A stretch of DNA of 64,000 nucleotides from Ramlibacter albus (GTDB lineage Bacteria > Pseudomonadota > Gammaproteobacteria > Burkholderiales > Burkholderiaceae_C), in the NCBI RefSeq assembly GCF_014297445.1, contig NZ_JACORU010000018.1, forward strand, positions 1 to 64,000. The letters are read 5' to 3'. Positions 36,601 to 44,610 of the stretch are shown piece after piece; the stretch's first letter is position 1; each line of letters starts with the position of its first letter. The notes beneath the pieces were generated by a model. That model ran no database searches, was not told the DNA's origin, and saw nothing but the letters and a program-made list of their open reading frames with translations. The position numbers were made by a program, and so were the translations under genes.

Positions 36601-38634
36601 ACGCGGGACTTGCATGGCCGCGTGCTGGACAAGACGACCTTCACAAACGACAACCCCAGCAATCCGAGCTCCTACCGAGTTGCCTACAGCTACACGAACG
36701 GTGACCTCACCGGGATGGTGTACCCCAGCGGCCTGAAGGTGATGTTCAAGCGCACGGCCGGGCGCATCACCGGTATCGACGTGCTGGAGCCTGGCAAGAG
36801 CAAGGCGTGGGTGACCCTCGTCAGCAACCTGAAGCACACGCCGCTCGGCCAGCCGAAATCGTGGGACTGGTTCAACGGCGCGAAGGCGAACCGCACCTTC
36901 GACCAGGACAGTCGCATGACCTCCAACGAGTTCGCGCGCTACTCGTACGACGCGGCCGGAAGGATGGTCGGAATCACCCAGGACTTGTGGGCGAGCCGCA
37001 GCGTGGTCGTCGGCACGACAACCGTCTCCGAGCTGTACACCGTGCCAATCACGTGGACGGCAGGCTACGACCGGCGTAACCGGCTCACGAGCTTCGAGCG
37101 CGCGGGCGCGAAGAGTGTCTACACCTACGACCCCAACTCGAACCGGCTCACCGCGATCGAGACGCAGGGCAGCGACGTGGACCTCGAAGGCACGTTTGAT
37201 GCGCCGAACCTCGCCCAAAGCGCGAACCAGACGCTGAAGATCGACCCGGGCAGCAACAGGTTGCTCGGGTTCAGGCAGACGCTGACGAAGATGCTGAACG
37301 ATCAAATTCTTTCCGCGACGGACTCGACGGTCAATTACAGCGTCGACGAGAACGGGGCAATGACCAACGATGGGCTGCGCAACTTCGTTTACGACGACGT
37401 GGGTCGCCTCGCGCAAGTTCAGATTCAGAAAAACGGAGAGGCTGCCGCTGTTCGATACCTCTACAACGGGCTTGGACAGCGTGTGTTCAAGAGTGAGCCT
37501 GAGGTGGTGCAAACGCTTCCGAGTGAGGATGCGCTCGGCAACACGTTTGTGAACTGGTTGCGCAAGAACTTCGGGTGGTTGTTCGCCAGAGGTAATGGCG
37601 CCAAGTCCACGCTCGGCAAGTCGTTCGTTTACGGAGACGGCGCAATCCCGAGTTGGGCGGTGGTCGGCGAGTACGACAACGGGACCGCTGAATCAAGGGG
37701 CAATACAGAGTACATCTGGCTCCCAACGGCCGAGGGCGCCATGCCAGTGGGCTTCTACAAGAACGGAAAGCTGTACGCAGTTCACACTGATCATCTCGGA
37801 ACCCCGCGGCAGGTCAGGGATGCGACCCGTCTAGTGGTCTGGCAGTGGTCGTACAGTGGATTCGGCGCCAACACGCCTGCCGGAATACTCGCCTTTACAG
37901 TCGGAAGCGGGCTGCGGGCTACGCTGCCTGCTGTCGAACTCAATCTAAGGTTCGACGGCCAGTATTTCGATTCAGAGTCCGGACTCATCGCAAACGACTT
38001 TCGTCCCTATGACGCTCGAGTCCGGGGCGGGTACATCCAACCTGACCCCGTGGGGCTCGATGGCGGACTGAATCGCTACCCGTACGCGGGATCAAATCCG
38101 CACGAATTCAATGACCCCCTTGGGCTCACACGACGGGGCGGCTCGCTCCAGTCGTATCAGCAGAACCTTCTCAACGCACAAGCGCGCGTCCTGATTCGAG
38201 AGTTGGGCAGCTATGGCTACTCCTACACTTCGATCTCTGCACCAAACAGTGGCTACTCGGCACAAAATATCGCGCAGCTATCCACCATCCTCCGAACACT
38301 TCAATCGGCGCAGCAGTGTCGCAGGTACGGTGTCAATGCGCCTCCGGTGAGAATTCAGGGCCAATGGACGAATCGGGATCTCCTGGACGGCTTGCGCGGC
38401 GTGCCGCCCCGGAGTCTGGGTCGGCCGGACCTCCATCACGCAGACCAGATGCCAGGCTCCGCGATTCACGAGGTCTTGCCATCGGTCCATCGGGGGAACA
38501 CGACGCTGCACCCGAACACGTTCAACCAAGGAGTAACCCCTGAAATGCGCAACCAGGACCGGCAACTTCATTGGTGGTACAGGGCGCAGGAACAAGGCGC
38601 GCATCAAAAATTCCCCGGAATGCTCTACGATTAG
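33646..38634 (+). CDS. secreted RHS-repeat polymorphic toxin with C-terminal LHH-like nuclease
   Basis: This encodes 1662 residues. A strong AGGGGGG site precedes the ATG. Residues 1-36 are a Sec signal (P-A-H-A-S end). A Cys-rich region, an Ig-like domain (about 150-245) and a DUF6531-like segment (about 255-290) follow. RHS/YD repeats run to about 1270, and the core-associated end has H-T-D-H-L-G-T-P-R, Y-I-Q-P-D-P-V-G-L and finally D-P-L-G-L at 1494. The last 168 residues (from 38128) are a distinct domain with P-D-L-H-H-A-D-Q at about 1594-1601, then H-E-V, S-V-H-R-G-N and L-H-P-N. That is the pattern of LHH-type HNH/EndoVII nucleases. Codon use and GC drop from about 37250, as expected for an exchangeable toxin tip. 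Two likely immunity genes follow. Confidence 0.88.
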   Translation: MPTMLLARIRAFMSSTVAALLAVAFFFLPSLPAHASGQVEILSKCPASWWAASQRFTASCTKEAACIKYSGTRTFQGIYVAMSGNQYCEYTDGYRVTLSGLYPERGDISCPANATLSYTTWGQYPVCTCDDPYFTVDGISCTTPTPRTVASNGGRTVKVGDGPVVFAAKVMQGTPKAGVMVLLYPHAGNFGGFTFESTPYTDANGEVRIKYSSTWDLVGATREAVLSIACEGCTNRALVKMTVLGRPALQAQMCHRTEFPIELTSGTKLLEEADLQDAALHPLEFTRHYASRWDELPAAGLGTHWSHNHAHRVALGTEWRTVLFGDGTSSRFRNAAVPAGAVANWSCPSGVDCPPPAVVTSAPATWQADGNADSMTDEGDRIVVRRLHDGTVYEFEKATGRLLVMRGSNGWAYTYGYTGGQLARVSNAFGRSMTFDWDAAGRLVRVVGADGNSVSFGFDSAARLAQATHSMGTSRAYLYEDTRWPNAVTGLVDERSQRWGNYAYDASGRAAVSELASGVHRRSVAYGEQSTAVSDALGTTRTYQYSRMTGAASGLALTQSSTLGVAGESVAQRTLDVNSLVVSETDFLGITTLFTWDGTRRLQTAQTRAANRPEAQTTQTEWHPTLRRPVRVTEPGRTSESTWDALGNLLTRTVTDTATGEVRTWRWTYAANNLPTSMTDSEGATWQYAYDSLGNRIREKDPLGLETVYTHDAGGRVLTQTDPSGLVTRYTYDGRGRLLTQVRGSDSSSFTYTLTGQLASATLPNGYQVQYTYDAAQRLVGATDNQGGVIAYTLDAEGNAVRQDVKDAAGNIALTTSRVINALNQVVAIQGAAGQNTQLSYDANGERVAQTDPLNQTTRQSLDGLRRISSTTFADNESALQSWNALDQLTEVTDPKKVKTSYAVNAFGEVTRESSPDIGTVTLKRDRRGDVVESRDAKGQVTQIERDVLGRPVVIRYHARSTVRITYDTAGFISKIEDSSGRTLYTRDLHGRVLDKTTFTNDNPSNPSSYRVAYSYTNGDLTGMVYPSGLKVMFKRTAGRITGIDVLEPGKSKAWVTLVSNLKHTPLGQPKSWDWFNGAKANRTFDQDSRMTSNEFARYSYDAAGRMVGITQDLWASRSVVVGTTTVSELYTVPITWTAGYDRRNRLTSFERAGAKSVYTYDPNSNRLTAIETQGSDVDLEGTFDAPNLAQSANQTLKIDPGSNRLLGFRQTLTKMLNDQILSATDSTVNYSVDENGAMTNDGLRNFVYDDVGRLAQVQIQKNGEAAAVRYLYNGLGQRVFKSEPEVVQTLPSEDALGNTFVNWLRKNFGWLFARGNGAKSTLGKSFVYGDGAIPSWAVVGEYDNGTAESRGNTEYIWLPTAEGAMPVGFYKNGKLYAVHTDHLGTPRQVRDATRLVVWQWSYSGFGANTPAGILAFTVGSGLRATLPAVELNLRFDGQYFDSESGLIANDFRPYDARVRGGYIQPDPVGLDGGLNRYPYAGSNPHEFNDPLGLTRRGGSLQSYQQNLLNAQARVLIRELGSYGYSYTSISAPNSGYSAQNIAQLSTILRTLQSAQQCRRYGVNAPPVRIQGQWTNRDLLDGLRGVPPRSLGRPDLHHADQMPGSAIHEVLPSVHRGNTTLHPNTFNQGVTPEMRNQDRQLHWWYRAQEQGAHQKFPGMLYD

Positions 38635-38637
38635 CAC

Positions 38638-39081
38638 ATGAACTTGCAAGAGTTCCGAACCTTCGACGCTGAGGCCCGACGCGCCAAACCCAAGCTATTC
38701 ATGCTGCCGGCTTCTGAGCCGCGGGCAAGCGATGCCGATATCGTGCTTGTCGAGTCCGAGATCGGTGTGCGCCTGCCGGAAAGTTACCGAGAGTTTCTCA
38801 AGGAGTTCGGCGGCGGAGACTTTGGGCTTGTGACAGTTCTGTCCGCGAATTCGGACAGTGAGTGGTACCTGCCATTCAAGATGAGCGAGTACGGCTCGTA
38901 TCTGCCAGGAGGCGTGATACCGTTTTGTGATGACTTCACCGGTGGGCTCTATGTCTTCAAGCATGACGGAGTCCGTGGTCAAGAGCGGGTGCACTATTGG
39001 ACCCACGAGACGGGCGTGACAGAGACCGAGTTCGACAACGTCTTCGGTTTTCTGGCTCGGTTTGGTTACGGCGATAGCTAA
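38638..39081 (+). CDS. SUKH (SMI1/KNR4) family immunity protein
   Basis: This encodes 147 residues, starting 3 bases after the toxin stop. The SUKH pattern is clear: E-S-E-I-G-V-R-L-P-E-S-Y-R-E-F-L-K-E-F-G-G-G, then I-P-F-C-D-D and a final F-L-A-R-F-G-Y. SUKH proteins are common immunity partners of polymorphic toxins, including HNH/EndoVII nucleases. No export signal, as expected for a cytosolic protector. Its GC is lower than the surroundings, like the toxin tip. Confidence 0.88.
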   Translation: MNLQEFRTFDAEARRAKPKLFMLPASEPRASDADIVLVESEIGVRLPESYREFLKEFGGGDFGLVTVLSANSDSEWYLPFKMSEYGSYLPGGVIPFCDDFTGGLYVFKHDGVRGQERVHYWTHETGVTETEFDNVFGFLARFGYGDS

Positions 39082-39088
39082 GCGCAAG

Positions 39089-39472
39089 ATGACGAAGATT
39101 CCGAAAAGTTTCGAAGCCGTTTTGCGACTGCAGGGCCCCAAACGATTCGAGCACTTCGTGAAGGTCGTCGCTGATCGCGAGCAGGCTTGGGGACTCTTTC
39201 AAGACGGGTGGGCACTCGCGGCTGACGATGAAGGCTTCTCAGTGTTTCCGCTTTGGCCGGCTGCCGAGTATGCAGAACTTTGCGCGAGAGATGAGTGGAG
39301 GAACTATGCCCCCAAGCCTGTATCTGTCGAGGTTCTGATGGGAGAGCTCCTCCCACGTCTCGAGAGGGAAAAGGTACTGCCTGGCGTCTTCTACACCCCT
39401 GAGAACAAGGGTGTGACGATCAGGTCGGAAGAGCTTGCGGCGGCGCTCGAAGCAGAGTTGTCGAAGTATTAG
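39089..39472 (+). CDS. DUF2750 family protein, possible second immunity protein
   Basis: This encodes 127 residues from ATG 39089, 7 bases after the SUKH gene. The pattern K-R-F-E-H-F-V-K-V-V-A-D-R-E-x-x-W-G-L-F, D-G-W-A-L-A-A-D-D-E-G, and P-L-W-P-A-A-E-Y-A-E-L-C-A matches DUF2750. The family has no proven activity but recurs in toxin-immunity surroundings. Here it may be a second or older immunity gene. A longer in-frame start inside the SUKH gene is less likely. Confidence 0.8.
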   Translation: MTKIPKSFEAVLRLQGPKRFEHFVKVVADREQAWGLFQDGWALAADDEGFSVFPLWPAAEYAELCARDEWRNYAPKPVSVEVLMGELLPRLEREKVLPGVFYTPENKGVTIRSEELAAALEAELSKY

Positions 39473-39575
39473 AAGTGCACTGAGTTCCTCTTCCCGAGCT
39501 TGGCAGCGGCACTGTGCGTGCTCCAAACCCGAAGGCGCAGCCCGCCGTGGCACCCCTCGTGTAACCTCCGGGCCA

Positions 39576-40649
39576 ATGACCGGCCCCAACCCCCTCAAAG
39601 ACCCCGAACTCGAATTCAAGTCGCTGCTGGTCCTTGTCCTGGCCGCGACCCTGCTTTTCGCGCTCATCCTCTGGCCCTTCTTCGGCGCCGTCTGCTGGGC
39701 CGTATTCATCGCCATCGTGTTCTGGCCACTGCAGCAGCGCGTGCTGCGCAACGCGCGGGGCCGCCGCAGCATGGCCGCGCTGGCGACGCTGATGATCGTG
39801 CTCATCATCGTGATCCTGCCGCTGTCGCTGGTGGCCGCCACGGTCGCGGATGAGGCATCGGTAGTGGTGGCCAAGCTGCGCTCGGGCGAGCTCAACCCGG
39901 CCGAGTACTTCGCCCGCATCGTGCAGGCGCTGCCTGCATGGGCACAGGCCATCGTGCAACGGTTGGGCATCACGGAGTTCGGCCTGCTGCAGCAGAAGGT
40001 GCTGGCGGCGCTGGGTACGAGCGGGCAGGCGCTGACGGCGCGGGCGTTCAGCATCGGGCAGGTCACGCTGGACTTCCTCGTGGGCTTCTTCGTGATGCTG
40101 TATGTGCTGTTCTTCATGCTGCGCGACGGCGACACGCTGTCGCAGGCAATCGCCAAACGCATGCCACTGCGGCAGGAACACACGGACCGGCTGCTCACGC
40201 AGTTCGCCACGGTCGTGCGCGCGACCGTGAAGGGCAACGTGCTGGTCGCGCTGGTGCAGGGTGCGCTCGGCGCGCTGGCCTTCCTCGTGCTGGGCGTGAC
40301 GGGTGCCGTGCTCTGGGGCGCGGTGATGGCGCTGCTGTCGCTGCTGCCTGCCGTAGGTGCCGCACTCGTGTGGGGGCCCGTGGCGCTCTACTTCGTCGTC
40401 ACCGGTTCCCTGGTCAAGGGCATCGGCCTCACCGTGTGGGGCGTGCTGGTGATCGGCCTCGTGGACAACGTGCTGCGGCCCATCCTGGTCGGCAAGGACA
40501 CCCGCATGCCCGACTACCTGGTACTCATCGCCACTCTGGGCGGCCTGGCGGTGTTCGGGTTGAACGGGTTCGTGATCGGGCCGGTGATCGCGGCCGTGTT
40601 CCTGGTCAGCTGGGACATGCTGGCCAGCGCACGCCAGGAACGAATTTAG
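39576..40649 (+). CDS. AI-2E/PerM family membrane transporter
   Basis: This encodes 357 residues. It has about eight hydrophobic segments: two close to the N-terminus, a long hydrophilic stretch at 90-150, then the conserved half with L-D-F-L-V-G-F-F-V-M-L-Y, G-A-V-M-A-L-L-S-L-L-P and L-V-D-N-V-L-R-P-I-L-V-G. Family members export varied small molecules or ions, and the autoinducer-2 name does not prove a substrate. It is followed by a TetR gene 28 bases later. Confidence 0.88.
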   Translation: MTGPNPLKDPELEFKSLLVLVLAATLLFALILWPFFGAVCWAVFIAIVFWPLQQRVLRNARGRRSMAALATLMIVLIIVILPLSLVAATVADEASVVVAKLRSGELNPAEYFARIVQALPAWAQAIVQRLGITEFGLLQQKVLAALGTSGQALTARAFSIGQVTLDFLVGFFVMLYVLFFMLRDGDTLSQAIAKRMPLRQEHTDRLLTQFATVVRATVKGNVLVALVQGALGALAFLVLGVTGAVLWGAVMALLSLLPAVGAALVWGPVALYFVVTGSLVKGIGLTVWGVLVIGLVDNVLRPILVGKDTRMPDYLVLIATLGGLAVFGLNGFVIGPVIAAVFLVSWDMLASARQERI

Positions 40650-40663
40650 CAAACAGTCGTTTG
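40650..40663. promoter_or_regulatory. candidate TetR operator before the mutase-cluster regulator
   Basis: CAAAC-AGTC-GTTTG is an inverted repeat with 5-bp arms. It lies directly upstream of TATACT (40665-40670), a good -10 box only 7 bases before the ATG at 40678. The operator would cover the promoter. The expected transcription start falls at or next to the ATG, so the mRNA may be leaderless. Confidence 0.5.
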
Positions 40664-40677
40664 TTATACTGCGCGGC

Positions 40678-41265
40678 ATGGCCACCGCGCGCTCACCCCA
40701 TGCCGACAGCCGCCTGCCCCGCGTGCTCGACGAAGCCGCGCGCCTGTTCCGCACGAAGGGCTACGAGGCCACGTCGGTGCGCGACATCGCCAAGGCGGCG
40801 GGCATCCTGCCCGGCTCGCTGTACTCGCACTTCGCCACCAAGGAAGACCTGCTCGCCGCCGTGTACCTGCGCGGTGTGGAGCAGGTGACCGTGGCGGTGC
40901 AAGCCGCCATCGACAGGCATGACGACCCGTGGGACCGGCTGGAGGCAGCGTGCATCGCGCACCTCGAAGCCATCCTGCGCGACGACGACTACGCCCAGGT
41001 GGTGGTGCGCGTGCGCCCGTCCGACGGCGGCAGCGCGCAACCGCGCCTCGTGGAACTGCGCAACCGCTACGAGTCGCTGTGGGTGGACCTGGTGAAGGCC
41101 CTGCCGCTCGCACGCGGCACAGACCGTGGTGCGTATCGGCTGATGCTGGTCGGCGCATTGAACTACTCGCAGACTTGGTACCGCGCGGATGGCCGCCTGA
41201 ACCCGCGCGCCCTCGCCCGCAAATTCATTGGCTTGCTCAAGCAGTCGCAGGAGGAAATGTCATGA
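40678..41265 (+). CDS. TetR/AcrR-family regulator
   Basis: This encodes 195 residues. The N-terminal helix-turn-helix is A-R-L-F-R-T-K-G-Y-E-A-T-S-V-R-D-I-A-K-A-A-G ... L-Y-S-H-F. The C-terminal ligand domain ends Y-R-A-D-G-R-L-N-P-R. It is the first gene of the acyl-CoA mutase cluster and probably represses it, with a CoA thioester or free acid as inducer. A short inverted repeat at its promoter suggests autoregulation. A 79-bp repeat separates it from the mutase genes. Confidence 0.9.
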   Translation: MATARSPHADSRLPRVLDEAARLFRTKGYEATSVRDIAKAAGILPGSLYSHFATKEDLLAAVYLRGVEQVTVAVQAAIDRHDDPWDRLEAACIAHLEAILRDDDYAQVVVRVRPSDGGSAQPRLVELRNRYESLWVDLVKALPLARGTDRGAYRLMLVGALNYSQTWYRADGRLNPRALARKFIGLLKQSQEEMS

Positions 41266-41344
41266 CCCCCACGCTCCACACTACGTGTTCCGCTGCCCCC
41301 AGAGGGGGCGTCGGCCTCCTTCGGGCGGCCGTGCGGAGGCCGGC
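41266..41344 (+). repeat. 79-bp structured intergenic repeat, copy 2
   Basis: It starts directly after the TetR stop and ends at the ATG of the mutase small subunit. It opens with CCCCCACGCTCC, holds a CCCCC-AGA-GGGGG hairpin and ends with a hairpin CGGCCTCC/GGAGGCCG. Compared with the copy at 27329, at least two stem pairs differ by both bases and still pair. Confidence 0.75.
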
Positions 41345-41755
41345 ATGATCCCGAAAGTCCTCGTCACCAAGATCGGCTTCGACGGCCACGACCGCGGCAG
41401 CCGCATCGTCGCGGCCGGCCTGCGCGACGCCGGCATGGAAGTGATCTACACGCCGCCGTGGCAGGAGATCGCCGCGGTGGTGAAGCTGGCGATGGAGGAA
41501 GACGTCGACGTGATTGGCATCTCCTCGCTCGCCACCGACCACCTGATCGTGCCCAAGCTGATGACCGCGCTCACGCAGGCCGGCATCGGCGACGTGGGCG
41601 TGGTGGTGGGCGGCATCGTGCCGGACGCCGACGAGCAGATGCTGCTGGAGGCCGGCGTGGCGCGCGTGTTCCACCCCGGCTCGACGATGGCCGAGATCGC
41701 CGCCTTCGTGCGCGAGCTGGCGCAGCAGGTGCGCGCGCAGCGGCAGGACGCGTGA
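41345..41755 (+). CDS. B12-binding small subunit of an acyl-CoA mutase
   Basis: This encodes 136 residues, the usual length of the separate small subunit in isobutyryl- and 2-hydroxyisobutyryl-CoA mutases. The cobalamin base-off/His-on motif D-x-H-x-x-G is seen at D13, H15 and G18 (F-D-G-H-D-R-G), with S-S-L near residue 60 and G-G-I-V near 90 for the nucleotide tail. It pairs with the large subunit 13 bases downstream. Confidence 0.9.
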   Translation: MIPKVLVTKIGFDGHDRGSRIVAAGLRDAGMEVIYTPPWQEIAAVVKLAMEEDVDVIGISSLATDHLIVPKLMTALTQAGIGDVGVVVGGIVPDADEQMLLEAGVARVFHPGSTMAEIAAFVRELAQQVRAQRQDA

Positions 41756-41768
41756 AGGAGGCCTACCG

Positions 41769-43430
41769 ATGAACAAGCCGACCGAGCCCAAGCTGTTCTC
41801 GTATGCGGCGGCGTACGAGGCATGGCAGCGCGAGTATTCGCAGGCGCTGCCGAACGACCGGCAGGTGACCAACCGCTCGGGAATCCCCATCCAGCCGCTC
41901 TACACCGGCGCCGGCGCCGAAGCACTCGGGCTGCCCGGCCAGCCACCCTACACGCGCGGCATCTACGCCACCATGCACCGCGGCCGCACGTGGACGCAAC
42001 GGCAGCTGATCGGCCTGGGCACGCCCGCCGAATACAACCAGCGGCTGCGCCGCATCCTGGACCAGGGCGCGACGGCGATCTCGCTCATCCCGTGCAACTC
42101 GGTGTACCGCGGCTACGACATGGACGAGAGCCACATCGAGCTGCTGGGCACTTGCGGCACGGTGATCAACACGGCGGACCACATGGACGAGTCGCTCGCC
42201 GGCGTGGACCTCGCGCGCACGTCCTGCGCGCAGAACGACCCCTCGCCGTTCACGCTGCTGGCCTTCATGCTTGTAGCCGCGAAAAGGCGCGGCGTGGACT
42301 GGCGCGACGTGAGCGGCACCTCCAACCAGAGCGACTACCTCTCGCACTACGTCGCCAACCACATGTTCTTCCGCCTCGCGCTGCCGGGCGCGCGGCGCGT
42401 GCTGGGCGACCACATCGAGTTCTGCAACCAGCACGTGCCGAAGTGGAACCCGATGTCGGTGGTGGGCCAGCACATGCAGCAGGCCGGCGCGACGCCCGCG
42501 GAGGCGGTGGCCTTCACGCTCTCGACCGCCATCCAGAATGCGCGCGACTGCATCGACCGCGGCATGGCGCCCGACGATTTCCTGCCGCGGTTCACCTTTT
42601 TCTTCGACATCTCCATTTCTTTCTTCGAGGAGGTGGCGAAGTTCCGCGCTGCGCGGCGCATCTGGGCACGCGTGTCCCGCGAGACGCTGGGCGCGAAGGA
42701 CCCGAAGTCGTGGCGCCTCAAGTTCCACGCGCAGACCTCGGGCGTGGACCTCACGCGGCAGCAGCCGCTGAACAACATCGCGCGCACCACGGTGCAGGCC
42801 ATGGCCGGCATCTTCGGCGGGCTGCAATCGCTGCACACGGATGCGTACGACGAAGCGCTGTCGGTGCCCAGCGAGTACGGCGCGCGCATCGCGATCGCCA
42901 CGCAGAACATCCTGCGCGAGGAGGCGCACCTCACCGACGTGATCGACCCGCTGGGCGGCAGCTATTACGTGGAGACGCTCACGGACCAGATGGAGGCCGA
43001 GATCCTGCGCGTGATGAAGGTCGTGGAGGACGCGGGCGGCATGTACAAGGCCGTCGAAAGCGGTCTCGTGCAGCGCATGATCGGCGAGTCGGCCGCGCGC
43101 TTCCAGCGCAAGGTGGACAGCGGCGAGCAGACCGTGGTGGGCGTGAATCGCTACCAGGTGGAAGAGGACGCGAGCGCGCGGCCGATCAACGTGCGGCCGG
43201 AGCGCGAGGCGATGGAGGCTTTCATCGGCTCGTTCCGGCAATACAAGGCGCAACGTTCGCAGGGCGATGTGCAGCGCGCGCTGGATGCCTTGGCGCGGGC
43301 CGCGAACTCGAAGGACGAGAACGTGTTCGGCCGGGTGATCGACGCGGCCGAGGCCGGGTGCACGCACGGCGAAATCTGCGGGCTGCTGCGCCGCGAGCTC
43401 GGGTTCGGGCACGTCCAGGGGATCGTGTGA
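41769..43430 (+). CDS. divergent B12-dependent acyl-CoA mutase, large subunit
   Basis: This encodes 553 residues with the TIM-barrel mutase domain only. The radical-stabilising His is His235 in G-Q-H-M-Q-Q-A-G-A, and R-T-x-x-Q and [18 protein letters not shown] are typical. The substrate regions depart from known types. The residue after T-M near position 70 is His, where methylmalonyl-CoA mutase has Tyr and isobutyryl-CoA mutase Phe. The usual F-D-L-P-T segment is replaced by I-P-C-N-S before R-G-Y-D. The substrate is therefore likely not methylmalonyl-CoA. The stop overlaps the G-protein gene as GTGA. Confidence 0.85.
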   Translation: MNKPTEPKLFSYAAAYEAWQREYSQALPNDRQVTNRSGIPIQPLYTGAGAEALGLPGQPPYTRGIYATMHRGRTWTQRQLIGLGTPAEYNQRLRRILDQGATAISLIPCNSVYRGYDMDESHIELLGTCGTVINTADHMDESLAGVDLARTSCAQNDPSPFTLLAFMLVAAKRRGVDWRDVSGTSNQSDYLSHYVANHMFFRLALPGARRVLGDHIEFCNQHVPKWNPMSVVGQHMQQAGATPAEAVAFTLSTAIQNARDCIDRGMAPDDFLPRFTFFFDISISFFEEVAKFRAARRIWARVSRETLGAKDPKSWRLKFHAQTSGVDLTRQQPLNNIARTTVQAMAGIFGGLQSLHTDAYDEALSVPSEYGARIAIATQNILREEAHLTDVIDPLGGSYYVETLTDQMEAEILRVMKVVEDAGGMYKAVESGLVQRMIGESAARFQRKVDSGEQTVVGVNRYQVEEDASARPINVRPEREAMEAFIGSFRQYKAQRSQGDVQRALDALARAANSKDENVFGRVIDAAEAGCTHGEICGLLRRELGFGHVQGIV

Positions 43431-44566
43431 GCGTCGACCGGCTGGCCCTCGCGCGCACGCTCAGCCGCATCGAGCGCGGTGACGCCGTCGCTTTCGATAC
43501 GCAGTCGCTGGGGCGCGCGCATGTCGTCGGCATCACGGGCGCACCGGGTGCCGGGAAGTCGACGCTCGTCAATCTGCTGCTCGGCGAATGGCTCTCTCGC
43601 GGACGGAAGACCGGCGTACTCGCCGTCGACCCTTCGAGCCCGATCACCGGCGGTGCCGTGCTGGGCGACCGCGTGCGCATGGGCGAGCATGGGGCGCATG
43701 GCGACGTGTTCATCCGCTCGGTCGCTTCGCGCGGACATCTCGGCGGGCTGGCCCAAGGCACTCGCACGATGGTGGATGCGCTCGACGCCGCCGGCTTCGA
43801 CGTCGTGCTCGTGGAGACGGTGGGCGCCGGCCAATCCGAAGTCGAGATCGTCGAAGTGGCGGACACGCGCATCGTCGCGTGCCCGCCGGGGCTGGGCGAC
43901 GACGTGCAGTCCATCAAGGCGGGCATCCTCGAGATCGCGGACATCCTGGTGGTGACCAAATCCGACTTGCCGAGCGCGGACCGCACGATGCGCGACTTGC
44001 GGGACATGCTCCACCTGCGCGCTGCGGCGCCTGAAGGCGCCTGGAAAGTGCCGGTGCTCGGCACCAGCACGCAGGACAAGCTCGGCGTGCCCGAGCTGGC
44101 GGACCGCATCGCCGCGCATGCGCAGGCAGCGGGGCGCGGGCGCAGGCTGACCGCCGTGGACCCGGTCGCGGGCCACGTGCACGCACTCTGGGCACGCGAC
44201 CCGTTCGCGCAAAGCCTCGGCGTGCGCCTGCGCGGAGCGGGGAGCGGCACGGCGACTGTGGCGCTCACGCTGCAGCCTTCGCACATCAATTTCAACGGCA
44301 CGTGCCACGGCGGCGTCACCTTCTCGCTGGCGGACACCGCCTTCGGGCTGGCCTCCAACTCGCACGGCGTCATCGCGGCCGGCATCGACGCGCACATCAC
44401 CTACCAGAACCCCGCTACGACCGGCGACACCCTTGTGGCCCGCGCCGTGGAAGTGTCGCGATCGAAAAAGCTGGCCGTCTACCGCGTGGACGTCACCCGC
44501 GAAAGCGACGGCGCTGCGCTGTGCAGCTTCACGGGCACCGTGTACCGCACCGAGCGCCCGAACTGA
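43427..44566 (+). CDS. MeaB-type G-protein chaperone fused to a PaaI-type hotdog thioesterase
   Basis: This encodes 379 residues in one open frame with a GTG start overlapping the mutase stop. Residues 1-238 are MeaB-like: P-loop [14 protein letters not shown], switch region [10 protein letters not shown] and T-K-S-D for guanine. MeaB proteins load and protect the adenosylcobalamin of mutases. The usual C-terminal dimer arm is missing. Residues 241-379 are a PaaI-like hotdog with [17 protein letters not shown] near 290-306. PaaI enzymes hydrolyse CoA thioesters. The fusion ties cofactor chaperone and thioester hydrolysis to the same mutase. Confidence 0.88.
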   Translation: MSVDRLALARTLSRIERGDAVAFDTQSLGRAHVVGITGAPGAGKSTLVNLLLGEWLSRGRKTGVLAVDPSSPITGGAVLGDRVRMGEHGAHGDVFIRSVASRGHLGGLAQGTRTMVDALDAAGFDVVLVETVGAGQSEVEIVEVADTRIVACPPGLGDDVQSIKAGILEIADILVVTKSDLPSADRTMRDLRDMLHLRAAAPEGAWKVPVLGTSTQDKLGVPELADRIAAHAQAAGRGRRLTAVDPVAGHVHALWARDPFAQSLGVRLRGAGSGTATVALTLQPSHINFNGTCHGGVTFSLADTAFGLASNSHGVIAAGIDAHITYQNPATTGDTLVARAVEVSRSKKLAVYRVDVTRESDGAALCSFTGTVYRTERPN

Positions 44567-44610
44567 TCTAACTCAATATCCGCCGGCCGCGCCCTGCCCA
44601 GAATGGGCGC

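Noticed and set aside
33646-38634. RHS protein as a T6SS effector
   Set aside because: It has a Sec signal peptide and no PAAR domain, VgrG or T6SS gene nearby, so that delivery route is not supported.
41266-41344. Cobalamin riboswitch upstream of the B12-dependent mutase
   Set aside because: The gap is only 79 bases and is fully explained by the repeat also found before livG; no B12-box motif seen.
41822-44566. A 914-codon frame running through the mutase and into the G-protein
   Set aside because: Only its last part (from 43427) is the real gene; the first part is a shadow frame of the mutase large subunit.
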